Part shown: in pieces, positions 17,119 to 24,445 of the stretch
Position numbering within the stretch: position 1 is the first letter of the stretch
How the letters are laid out: every line of letters starts with the position of its first letter
Assembly (NCBI GenBank): GCA_029433155.1
Contig: JAQYTT010000001.1
Span: 186,001 to 250,000, forward strand
Direction of reading: 5' to 3'
Length of the DNA stretch: 64,000 nucleotides
From: Lactobacillaceae bacterium L1_55_11
GTDB taxonomy: Bacteria > Bacillota > Bacilli > Lactobacillales > Lactobacillaceae
Notes under the pieces: model-generated
The model's database searches: none
Seen by the model: the letters and a program-made list of their open reading frames with translations, nothing else
Told to the model about the DNA's origin: nothing
Position numbers and translations under genes: made by a program

Positions 17119-19006
17119 AAAAAAAATTGTTAGTGGTTTTTTCTTTATCCTCAGTTATTTTGCTGTAGCAATAACCTATCCAAAAGTAATCTCAGGGAAT
17201 GGGTTGATTAATCATTTATCTCAAAGGCTCTCAGTTACAACGACTGAAAGCCTTTTGGGAATGTTGATATTTTTTCTGTTACTCCTTTTCAAATATAAAT
17301 ATGACTATGATGTTTTCCAAAAAAAATTTTGGAGTTATTGGTTTTTTGGCGTTGTTACATCGCTTCTTTACGTTTTAACATTATCGGTTTATCAGAACAC
17401 AACTGCCAATTTATCTGGGAAAGTAAACATCGTAATAACTGTAGTAGCCATTCTAGGTTTTACGTTTATTTTCTCCAATTTAGCTCTTTTCCTATCGATT
17501 TTACTAGATAAAGTAAAAATCAACCACTGGAGGATTAAATATCCATATGTGGTGATTGCATTGGTAATTATATGGACTGTTCAGATTTTCCCATTGATGC
17601 CAGGAATGGTGTCATGGGATGGATATCGTGAATTCTTAGAGTATTTCCATACCCATATTGCACAATTAAATTTTTCATATTATCCAACGAACCATCACCC
17701 ATGGTCAGCCACGCTAATGCTTGGATTCCTATTTTCCTTTGGACGTGCAATTGGTGGTCCTAATGCTGGGTTATTCGTGATTGTCCTTTTTCAATTGGTT
17801 GTGTCCGCGTTGATTTATGCAAAAGTTATTGAGTATGTTGGTCAAAATTGGGGCAAGGTAGCCAACTTTGTGACTTTTATTTTTTATGCTTCTCCCTTTG
17901 TTGCTTTCTGGCAGGTGACAATTGAGAAGACTCCCTTTTTCCTGGCATTTTCCACGTGGTTTGTTCTTTGCTATGTCAAAATTTTAATGGCAAAAGTAAC
18001 ACAGAACATCGCACCTAGATGGTACATCGGGCTAATCACCTCGGGCATCTTGATGTCTATGTTTAGAAATGACGGCGCCTATGTTGTTGTTTTGTCGTTG
18101 CTTTCATTAATTATTGTTCAAAGTATTCGATACAAACACCTAGCAGTTAAATTGACCACTGGCAGTGTTGTCTTTTTAGCAATTTTTCTAAGTTGGAATA
18201 AGGTTGCGCTACCGGCAATGCATGTTTTACCAGGTTCTCCTGGCGAAACAATAACGTTGCCAATGCGTCAACTCTCAATAGTTGTGATGAATAAGCCCTA
18301 TTCATTTACTCAAAATGATTTATCAACGATTAACAAGATAACACCAATCAAAAAAATTCCAGCCAATTTTAATATTAATCATGCCGATGATTTGAAGTCA
18401 CTATACCCGGTTGATTCTTTTTTACGGAGTACTTATGAAATTAAGCAGGTTGAAAAAGGCAATCTCGAAAGAGAACCGACATCAAAAACTAAAAAAGAGA
18501 CGAATGCATATCTGAAAATTTGGTTCCAACAATTCTTTAAACATCCTAAGACTTACGCTGTCGTATTTCTGACTGCTAACAGTCAATTTTTGAACCCAAT
18601 CATAGATAGTGATCCTGGTTCGCGTGGTATTATGTACGGCAACGACTATATGGGGCAGAACAAGTTTCTCCAACCTAATTGGTATTCAAAAATTCATTAT
18701 TGGTTTCCAAAAATAACTAGGAAATATATTGAGTGGCCTAATTTATTGTTTAAGATGCCTATTATTCGAACAGTGCTTCAACCGGCTTTTGTGTTGTGGA
18801 TGGTACTATTTAGTTTGGCTTACTTCGTTAGAAGAAAAAGCTACTTAATTGTTTCTTGCGTTCCAATTGGTTTACTCGCTTCGGTTGCTTTGTTATCGCC
18901 GGTTAACGGTGCAGAAAGGTATATGTTGCCAGCAATTGTTGCTCTGCCCCTGCTAATAGTGGTTTTGGCGAATACGAATCGAATTTCACATTTTAAAAAA
19001 CCGTAA
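17111..19006 (+). CDS. AT-rich GT-C-like membrane protein (DUF6020-like, copy 1)
   Basis: A 631-residue protein with about a dozen membrane helices. MPGMVSWDGYREFLEYF near residue 165 and TNHHPWSATLM near residue 192, plus LLSPVNGAERYMLPA near 595, are shared in order and spacing with the protein at 19104, so the two are paralogues. The layout (large loop after the first helices, multi-helix body) fits GT-C glycosyltransferases that use polyprenyl-phosphate sugars; DUF6020 is the family I think fits, without a search. ATG 17111 overlaps the preceding stop by 8 nt. Base use is clearly unlike the neighbours: A/T-rich codons throughout, about 37% G+C in sampled lines against over 50% around it, which suggests recent acquisition. 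Confidence 0.78.
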   Translation: MNRKKIVSGFFFILSYFAVAITYPKVISGNGLINHLSQRLSVTTTESLLGMLIFFLLLLFKYKYDYDVFQKKFWSYWFFGVVTSLLYVLTLSVYQNTTANLSGKVNIVITVVAILGFTFIFSNLALFLSILLDKVKINHWRIKYPYVVIALVIIWTVQIFPLMPGMVSWDGYREFLEYFHTHIAQLNFSYYPTNHHPWSATLMLGFLFSFGRAIGGPNAGLFVIVLFQLVVSALIYAKVIEYVGQNWGKVANFVTFIFYASPFVAFWQVTIEKTPFFLAFSTWFVLCYVKILMAKVTQNIAPRWYIGLITSGILMSMFRNDGAYVVVLSLLSLIIVQSIRYKHLAVKLTTGSVVFLAIFLSWNKVALPAMHVLPGSPGETITLPMRQLSIVVMNKPYSFTQNDLSTINKITPIKKIPANFNINHADDLKSLYPVDSFLRSTYEIKQVEKGNLEREPTSKTKKETNAYLKIWFQQFFKHPKTYAVVFLTANSQFLNPIIDSDPGSRGIMYGNDYMGQNKFLQPNWYSKIHYWFPKITRKYIEWPNLLFKMPIIRTVLQPAFVLWMVLFSLAYFVRRKSYLIVSCVPIGLLASVALLSPVNGAERYMLPAIVALPLLIVVLANTNRISHFKKP

Positions 19007-19021
19007 TTCACGGTTTTTTTT
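18995..19021 (+). terminator. Intrinsic terminator after the AT-rich GT-C gene
   Basis: AAAAAACCGT and ACGGTTTTTT form a stem around AATTC, followed by more T. The upstream arm contains the end of the coding sequence and the stop codon. Confidence 0.85.
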
Positions 19022-19103
19022 GTCCGCAAGTTCTTTGTGTTGCCCCATTTGTTATTCATTGCCTGCCTTGCGCGAAGATTTAAAGACCCTGACGGAGTAA
19101 ATT

Positions 19104-20846
19104 ATGCAGTTAACGCAAAAAATAATTGCTGGACTTAAACAGTACTGGCCTACCAGTTTGGCGGCCATTATTCTGTCCATCTTCTTTACCTGGGCAACCC
19201 TGATTCAGCCCAGTGGCTACTATGATTTTCGCTTTAGTGGTGGCCGGCTTTATTTCTTGGCCGTGCTCTTGTTCTTAGGCTATGTTTGGCTAATCATGAT
19301 GGTCGAGCAGCAGGCCCTGTCTTTTTTTCGGTCCTCACTCGTACGGGCCAAAGTCTTAGCACCAGTGAGTGCCAACTGGCTTTATTTTTGGGTACCAGTC
19401 ATCCTAATTTTGGCCTGGCTGCCCTATGTTCTGGTGACCTGGCCCGGAGTTCTGAGCTGGGATGGGGCCGACCAGTTAAACGCCTACTTCCAGGTGGCCA
19501 TGCCACCCCAAGATATTCATTTTTACGGCATTGACTACAACGGGGCCCAGCAGCAGTTTTACCTGACCAACCACCACCCCTGGTTTACTAGTCTGGTGCT
19601 GGGGTCCGCCTTTAAAATTGGGCAGCAGTGGTTTAGCGGCTTAGCCGGCGGCCTGGCCACGATTGTGGTCTTAAACATGGCCCTGCTGGTTACAGCTTTG
19701 AGCCGACTAGCCATCCAGATTTTCCGTTATGCCAAGTTGTGGGGATGGCTGACCCTGCTCTTCTTTGCCTTGCTACCGGCTTTTCCAATTATGGCTGTTA
19801 ATGTTAATAAGACGGCCCTGGCAGTCGCAGTTTTTGCCTTTTTTGTGTCGGCCCTGCTTCGTCTGTGGCAGCAGCCTCAAAAATGGCAGCGTTGGCTGGC
19901 CCTGTTAACCATCAGTATTTTCCTAGGCTTGGTCCGCAATGATAGCTTTGTGATGATTGGGGCGGCGATGGTCTTTGGTCTCTTTTACCGGAGAGTCCGG
20001 AAGCCGCTGCTAACGGTTGGCATTGTGACCCTGTTGGCGCTGTCGGTATGGAACCGGGTAGTTTTACCAGCCGCCCAAGTGCTACCATCTGAAAAGGTTG
20101 AAATGTTGGCGGTGCCTAACCAGCAACTGGCCCGGGTGGTGGTCAAAGATGCGAATGGTTTGACCACTGACCAGCGTCAGGAACTCAGTAAGTTTACCGA
20201 CGTTAATGCCCTAAAGGCGGCCTACAACCCAACTTTTTATGATCCAGTCAAGCATACTTTCTACTATTACCCGGCCAACTTTTGGCAGCGGGGGAAGACC
20301 TTCCAGCAGAATCAAGCAGCGCTTAAAAATGGTTACCTAAACCGACACTTTAGCGACTACTTAAAGCTCTGGCTAGCAGTTGGTTCTAAAAACCTGGGTC
20401 AGTACACGGCGGCTTTGATGAATGATGCCTACCAGTACTTCACCTTTATTCATAATCCGGTCCAGACTGATCTCTTCTTAGGCGGTGGGGTGGTACCGTA
20501 CGAAAACACGACCCTCTTTACTGGTTACCACCAAAATCACAGCCGGGCCATTAATCAGGGTCAAAGCTGGCTAAATCATTTGAGCCAGTTCCCGGGCATT
20601 AAGCTTATCTTCCAAACCGGCTTGTGGGGCGCACTAACCCTAATGCTGCTGGCTATGGCCATTGAGCTCCGGGCCCGTTTGGCCGTGGGCCTGGGTATGA
20701 TTGGGGTAGGGGTCTTGGCCGTGGCGGCGATATCGCCGGTTAATGGACTGAGTCGCTACATTTATCCGCTCTACTTCCTCCTACCGCTGATGCTGGCCTA
20801 TATGACCTGGCAGCAGGGACGTCGGCACCAAAATGATGACCAATAA
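19104..20846 (+). CDS. GT-C-like membrane protein (DUF6020-like, copy 2)
   Basis: A 580-residue polytopic membrane protein with about twelve helices. WPGVLSWDGADQLNAYF near residue 113, TNHHPWFTSLVLG near residue 154 and AISPVNGLSRYIYPLYF near residue 542 align with the same motifs in the preceding gene; the shared acidic Asp in SWDG is a candidate catalytic residue, as GT-C enzymes use an acidic residue in the first outer loop. Base use is normal for the window, unlike copy 1. The gene follows a terminator by about 80 nt and ends at its own, so it may be read by read-through or by a promoter I cannot define. Likely role: transfer of a side-chain sugar to the wall glycan outside the cell. Confidence 0.78.
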   Translation: MQLTQKIIAGLKQYWPTSLAAIILSIFFTWATLIQPSGYYDFRFSGGRLYFLAVLLFLGYVWLIMMVEQQALSFFRSSLVRAKVLAPVSANWLYFWVPVILILAWLPYVLVTWPGVLSWDGADQLNAYFQVAMPPQDIHFYGIDYNGAQQQFYLTNHHPWFTSLVLGSAFKIGQQWFSGLAGGLATIVVLNMALLVTALSRLAIQIFRYAKLWGWLTLLFFALLPAFPIMAVNVNKTALAVAVFAFFVSALLRLWQQPQKWQRWLALLTISIFLGLVRNDSFVMIGAAMVFGLFYRRVRKPLLTVGIVTLLALSVWNRVVLPAAQVLPSEKVEMLAVPNQQLARVVVKDANGLTTDQRQELSKFTDVNALKAAYNPTFYDPVKHTFYYYPANFWQRGKTFQQNQAALKNGYLNRHFSDYLKLWLAVGSKNLGQYTAALMNDAYQYFTFIHNPVQTDLFLGGGVVPYENTTLFTGYHQNHSRAINQGQSWLNHLSQFPGIKLIFQTGLWGALTLMLLAMAIELRARLAVGLGMIGVGVLAVAAISPVNGLSRYIYPLYFLLPLMLAYMTWQQGRRHQNDDQ

Positions 20847-20870
20847 AAAAACCGTGTTGCACGGTTTTTT
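20846..20870 (+). terminator. Intrinsic terminator after GT-C copy 2
   Basis: AAAAAACCGTG and CACGGTTTTTT form an 11-bp stem around TTG. It has nearly the same stem sequence as the terminator of copy 1. Confidence 0.88.
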
Positions 20871-20895
20871 GTGTTTTAGTCCAATATTTTAACTA

Positions 20896-20904
20896 TGATA
20901 TAAT
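20896..20904 (+). promoter_or_regulatory. Extended -10 promoter before the second galactofuranosyltransferase-like gene
   Basis: TGATATAAT combines TGn with a perfect TATAAT (20899-20904). No clear -35 is present. It follows the terminator at 20846-20870 and starts a new unit. Confidence 0.6.
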
Positions 20905-20927
20905 CTTTCCTGGTTATCTTATCTATA

Positions 20928-20940
20928 GGCCCTTCGGGCC
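20928..20940 (+). other. GC-rich hairpin in the 5' untranslated region
   Basis: GGCCC TTC GGGCC is a perfect 5-bp hairpin 17 nt before the start codon, in an otherwise AT-rich leader. It has no T tract, so it is not a terminator. It may affect mRNA stability or ribosome access. Confidence 0.5.
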
Positions 20941-20957
20941 AGAAATTTGGAAAATTA

Positions 20958-21887
20958 ATGACAAATCTTTCCACACCAAAATCCAACCATCCTGCCACCG
21001 TCAGTGCCGTGGTGGTCACGTACAATCGCCTAGACCTGTTAAAAGAGGTGGTTGCCAGTCTCAAACAACAAAGTATGGCAATCCACCATTTAATCGTGGT
21101 CGATAACGACAGTGATGCACCTACCCAGGACTACTTAAAATCCCTGGGGGACCAGATTGACTACCTGCGTTTAGACCAAAATCTCGGTGGCGCTGGTGGT
21201 TTTAATCGCGGTTTGCGTTACTTTTTGGAAAAGACAAGTGACGAATACGTTTGGTTGATGGATGATGACACGGTACCGGCCCCAGATGCCCTGGCTGCCC
21301 TGTTGGATTTTGCAAACGACCATCCTCACTTTGGTTTTTTGGCCAGTGATGTGCGTTGGACTGACGGGCACCGGGCCAAGATGAACCGGCCGGCCCCCTT
21401 AAACCGGCTCAAGTCGGTTCCAGAAGACCAGACCAATCCCATTCAGCTGCAGAATGCCACCTTTGTTTCTCTGTTAATGAAACGGCAGGTGGTGGCTGAA
21501 ATTGGCCTGCCAATTACTGATTTTTTCATTTGGGGCGATGACATCGAATATACTGAGCGGGCCGGCCGTCTGGCACCGGGTTACTTTATTCCAGCCGCCA
21601 AGGTGGTGCACAAGATGGCCACCAATACCGGCAGCAATATCCTAAACGATGGCCCGGATCGGATTAAGCGTTACTACTACGCCTATCGTAATAAGATGTA
21701 CTACTTAAAAAAGCGGGATTGGTACCGGCGCTTGCGGGCCCGGCTGCGGATTAGTTTGGAATACTGGCAGCTGTATTTCTCCCACGCACCATACCGGCGT
21801 GAAAAATTGGCTACCATGCGGACGGCCATCCGGGACGGCCGGCACTTTCATCCAGCCATTGAGCGGGTGGAGCAGGTAAAAAAATAA
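20958..21887 (+). CDS. Family 2 glycosyltransferase, galactofuranosyltransferase-like (copy 2)
   Basis: A 309-residue paralogue of the protein at 11438. The same motifs occur in the same order: AVVVTYNRLDLLKEVV, LIVVDNDS, NLGGAGGFNRGL, YVWLMDDDTVPAPDAL (about 96-111) and FFIWGDDIEYTERAGRL (about 191-207). It is shorter because it lacks much of the C-terminal arm of copy 1. The N-terminal 15 residues precede the domain and are not conserved; the ribosome site is weak, so the exact start is less sure. With Glf in the cluster, transfer of galactofuranose in a second linkage is a reasonable proposal, and rhamnose is an alternative donor. Confidence 0.8.
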   Translation: MTNLSTPKSNHPATVSAVVVTYNRLDLLKEVVASLKQQSMAIHHLIVVDNDSDAPTQDYLKSLGDQIDYLRLDQNLGGAGGFNRGLRYFLEKTSDEYVWLMDDDTVPAPDALAALLDFANDHPHFGFLASDVRWTDGHRAKMNRPAPLNRLKSVPEDQTNPIQLQNATFVSLLMKRQVVAEIGLPITDFFIWGDDIEYTERAGRLAPGYFIPAAKVVHKMATNTGSNILNDGPDRIKRYYYAYRNKMYYLKKRDWYRRLRARLRISLEYWQLYFSHAPYRREKLATMRTAIRDGRHFHPAIERVEQVKK

Positions 21888-21903
21888 CGAGGTAAGGATA
21901 ACC

Positions 21904-22335
21904 ATGACTGACATTAATACCCTTTGGCAAAAATACCGGGAAACCATTCTCTACCTTTTCTTTGGTGGGGCGACCTTTGTGGTGAGCATGGTCACTTATG
22001 CTCTCTTTGTTTCTGTCTTTCATTGGACGGTGACCTGGTCCTATATCGTTTCCTGGTTTCTAGCCGTGCTCTTTGCCTATTTAACCAACCGGATTTGGGT
22101 ATTTCAGTCGCAGGTGCGAGACTTTGGTGGTATCGTTAAGGAGGCCGGACAGTTCTACCTGGCCCGGTTGGTCACTGGGGTGTTGGGCTGGTTAATCCTG
22201 CTCTTTGGGGTCTATGTACTCCACCAAAACAGTATCGTGTGGAACGGTATTCAAAACATCCTGGTAATTATTTCCAACTACGTGTTAAGTAAACTGTTTA
22301 TTTTCAAGGCCGTTGAAGACGAAATCAAGGATTAA
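21904..22335 (+). CDS. GtrA family membrane protein (putative lipid-linked sugar flippase)
   Basis: A 143-residue protein with four membrane helices. LYLFFGGATFVVSMVTYALF, IVSWFLAVLFAYLTNRIWVF and ILVIISNYVLSKLFIFK are characteristic of GtrA/GtcA proteins, which are thought to flip undecaprenyl-phosphate-sugar to the outer leaflet. It lies 16 nt after the second galactofuranosyltransferase-like gene. Together with the GtrB-like enzymes (15196, 16165) and the GT-C proteins (17111, 19104), it completes a Gtr-type decoration system. Confidence 0.9.
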   Translation: MTDINTLWQKYRETILYLFFGGATFVVSMVTYALFVSVFHWTVTWSYIVSWFLAVLFAYLTNRIWVFQSQVRDFGGIVKEAGQFYLARLVTGVLGWLILLFGVYVLHQNSIVWNGIQNILVIISNYVLSKLFIFKAVEDEIKD

Positions 22336-22350
22336 GCTTAGGAGGCTGAT

Positions 22351-23274
22351 ATGACAGCAATTGCAAAGATTGGTAAGAGCGACGTAACGACGACTAAGTT
22401 GGGCCTTGGTACCAACAAGGTCGGCGGCCACAACTTGTTTCCTGGCCTAAAGGACCAGGATGGTTACGACCTGGTCAAAGCTGCCTTAGATGATGGCATT
22501 CAGCTAATTGATACTGCTTTTATGTACGGTCTTGGTCGTTCTGAAGAGATTATCGGGGATGTGATTCAAGATTACGACCGCTCCAAGATTGTCCTGGCAA
22601 CTAAGGGTGCCCAAGATCCTAACCACGATAACCAGGTCAGCAACGACCCGGAGTTTTTGAAGCAGGCCGTCGCTGATTCGCTCAAGCGGTTAAAGACCGA
22701 CTATCTGGATATTTTCTATATTCATTTTCCAGATAAGACCACGCCTAAGGATGAGGCCGTGGCCGCTTTGAATGAACTCAAGCAGGCCGGCAAGATTCGG
22801 GCCATCGGGGTTTCGAACTTTAGCTTAGACCAAATCAAGGAAGCCAATAAGAACCAGCAGGTCGATATTGTCGAGGACCACTACAGTTTGGTTTACCGGG
22901 GTGCCGAAGGGGAGGAGTGGACCTACCTCAAGGACAACAACATTTCCTTTGTGCCATACTTCCCACTGGCTTCCGGCCTGCTGACTGGTAAGTACAGCCC
23001 GGCTGACTATCAGAAGTTTGCTAAGCAGTACAGCGAAAGTCAGTACAATGACATTATGCAGGCCCTGGCAAAGGTGAAGGCGATTGCCGACCAGCACGGG
23101 GTGACCGTGGCCCAGACAATTTTAGGCTGGTATATCGCTAACCCGGACATTAGTGCCGTGATTCCTGGGGCCCGCAATCCCCAGCAGGTAGCGGCTAACG
23201 TTAAGGCCCTGGACGTGACCTTGAGTGAGAGCGAGTACGAGCAAATTGATCAGGCCTTTGCCGCTTTTAAGTAA
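22351..23274 (+). CDS. Aldo/keto reductase
   Basis: NAD(P)H-dependent oxidoreductase of the AKR superfamily, 307 residues, cytoplasmic. The catalytic tetrad is readable: Asp and Tyr in LIDTAFMYGLG (about 51-61), Lys in VLATKGAQ and His in FYIHFPDKTT. The C-terminal cofactor stretch SAVIPGARNPQQVAANVKAL is typical. A strong ribosome site AGGAGG precedes ATG 22351 by 7 nt, and only 15 nt separate it from gtrA, so it may share that transcript; a role in the glycan pathway is not supported by anything else. Natural substrate unknown. Confidence 0.9.
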   Translation: MTAIAKIGKSDVTTTKLGLGTNKVGGHNLFPGLKDQDGYDLVKAALDDGIQLIDTAFMYGLGRSEEIIGDVIQDYDRSKIVLATKGAQDPNHDNQVSNDPEFLKQAVADSLKRLKTDYLDIFYIHFPDKTTPKDEAVAALNELKQAGKIRAIGVSNFSLDQIKEANKNQQVDIVEDHYSLVYRGAEGEEWTYLKDNNISFVPYFPLASGLLTGKYSPADYQKFAKQYSESQYNDIMQALAKVKAIADQHGVTVAQTILGWYIANPDISAVIPGARNPQQVAANVKALDVTLSESEYEQIDQAFAAFK

Positions 23275-23285
23275 AAATGGACACG

Positions 23286-23319
23286 AAAAAAGCTTGGTGT
23301 GAAAACACCAAGCTTTTTT
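23286..23319. terminator. Bidirectional terminator between the aldo/keto reductase and rpsT
   Basis: A 15-bp perfect stem, AAAAAAGCTTGGTGT / ACACCAAGCTTTTTT with a GAAA loop, has A and T tracts on both sides. It can serve the plus-strand reductase and the minus-strand rpsT. Confidence 0.93.
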
Positions 23320-23326
23320 AATTGAA

Positions 23327-23578
23327 TTACTTAACGCGCTTTGCCAAACGTGACTTCTGACGAGAAGCCTTGTTCTTCTTGATCAAGCCCTTTGAGTAGG
23401 CGTGGTCAATCGCAGCTGAAGCTTCGCGGTAAAGGCTTTCCAAGTCGCTTGAACCAGCGGCTGCGGCCTTTTCGAAACGCTTAACAGCTGAACGGTAAGC
23501 ACTGCGCTGTGGTTCGTTGCGGTCGTGTTGCTTTTGACTGAGGCGAACCCGTTGAATTGATGATTCAATAATAGGCAT
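23327..23578 (-). CDS. rpsT: 30S ribosomal protein S20
   Basis: Small-subunit protein that binds 16S rRNA early in assembly. The 83-residue, strongly basic protein starts MPIIESSIQRVRLSQKQHDR and ends with the Lys-rich tail NKASRQKSRLAKRVK, as in other Lactobacillaceae S20 proteins. ATG at 23578 follows GGAGAAAG. It lies 40 nt downstream of rpsO on the same strand, so the two are probably cotranscribed. Confidence 0.96.
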   Translation of the reverse strand: MPIIESSIQRVRLSQKQHDRNEPQRSAYRSAVKRFEKAAAAGSSDLESLYREASAAIDHAYSKGLIKKNKASRQKSRLAKRVK

Positions 23579-23618
23579 ATGTCTTTCTCCTTAAATTTGA
23601 TACGGGTGGAATTGTCGC

Positions 23619-23888
23619 TTAACGACGAAGTCCCAAACGCTTGATGAGCTCACGGTAACGTTGGATATCGTTGTTCCGCAGGTAACGCAAGAGGTTACGA
23701 CGGCGACCAATCTTCTTAAGAAGTCCACGCTGTGAGTGGAAGTCGTGCTTGTGGTTGCTCATGTGCGTGTTCAGTTCGTTGATGTCAGCAGTTAATACCG
23801 CCACTTGAACTTCGACTGAACCAGTATCGCCTTCTTGGCGAGCATATTCCTTAATGATTTCGTTCTTACGTTCTTGAGTAAGGGCCAT
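23619..23888 (-). CDS. rpsO: 30S ribosomal protein S15
   Basis: Primary 16S rRNA-binding protein, 89 residues. [20 protein letters not shown] at the start, [19 protein letters not shown], and [20 protein letters not shown] are near-invariant S15 blocks. ATG 23888 was chosen over GTG 23900 and ATG 23894 because it gives the universal N-terminus and 8 nt of spacing from AAAGGTGG (23904-23897). A leader of about 100 nt precedes it. Confidence 0.96.
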   Translation of the reverse strand: MALTQERKNEIIKEYARQEGDTGSVEVQVAVLTADINELNTHMSNHKHDFHSQRGLLKKIGRRRNLLRYLRNNDIQRYRELIKRLGLRR

Positions 23889-23991
23889 AATCATTGCCAC
23901 CTTTCTATTCTAAAATGTCGCCGTATTCTGAGTAAAACGACGGTGAGACGCTAAACTAAGAAAACGGTCGGTTGTTTTGACAACTGGCTCC

Positions 23992-24019
23992 ATTATACGG
24001 GTTTTTCACCAAATTGCAA
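23992..24019 (-). promoter_or_regulatory. Promoter of rpsO-rpsT
   Basis: On the minus strand TTGCAA (24019-24014) and TATAAT (23997-23992) are separated by 16 bp. The -10 is perfect and the unit faces rpsO. Confidence 0.75.
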
Positions 24020-24051
24020 CCTAAATGCAAACTAAGGCAGGGGTGGAATTA

Positions 24052-24060
24052 TGCTAAAAT
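24052..24060 (+). promoter_or_regulatory. Extended -10 promoter of gatCAB
   Basis: TGCTAAAAT is an extended -10 with TAAAAT at 24055-24060, 77 nt before gatC. It is back to back with the rpsO promoter. No clear -35. Confidence 0.5.
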
Positions 24061-24136
24061 GAAGGGGAATGAAAATAAAAGAAAGGGTAGTAGTTTGGGC
24101 GGGTGTAAGCCCGTTGACAAATGAAGTTAGGGACTG

Positions 24137-24445
24137 ATGGCAGAACAGATTTCAAGAGACCAGGTTGCCCACGTGGCTAGCCTGGCCAAGTTGGCCTTTG
24201 ATGAAGAGGGCTTGAATGAATTTACCGAGCAGTTAGGGGACATCTTGTCACTCTTTGAGACCTTGCAAGAGGTGGATACTAGCGAGGTGGAACCCACCTA
24301 TTCGGTAACCACCAATGTGAACCACTTGCGGGAGGACCAGGCCGATAACTGGCACCAGAAGCGTGAACTCTTAGCCAATGCACCAGAAGAAGCGGCCGAT
24401 TTGATTAAGGTGCCCGCGATTTTGAAGGGGGAGGCAGAGGAATGA
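24137..24445 (+). CDS. gatC: Asp/Glu-tRNA amidotransferase subunit C
   Basis: Small subunit that holds GatA and GatB together in the enzyme that converts Asp-tRNA(Asn) and Glu-tRNA(Gln) to the amide forms. The 102-residue protein has the family pattern [40 protein letters not shown] and, near the C-terminus, [10 protein letters not shown]. The stop overlaps gatA by 4 nt (ATGA). Confidence 0.95.
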   Translation: MAEQISRDQVAHVASLAKLAFDEEGLNEFTEQLGDILSLFETLQEVDTSEVEPTYSVTTNVNHLREDQADNWHQKRELLANAPEEAADLIKVPAILKGEAEE

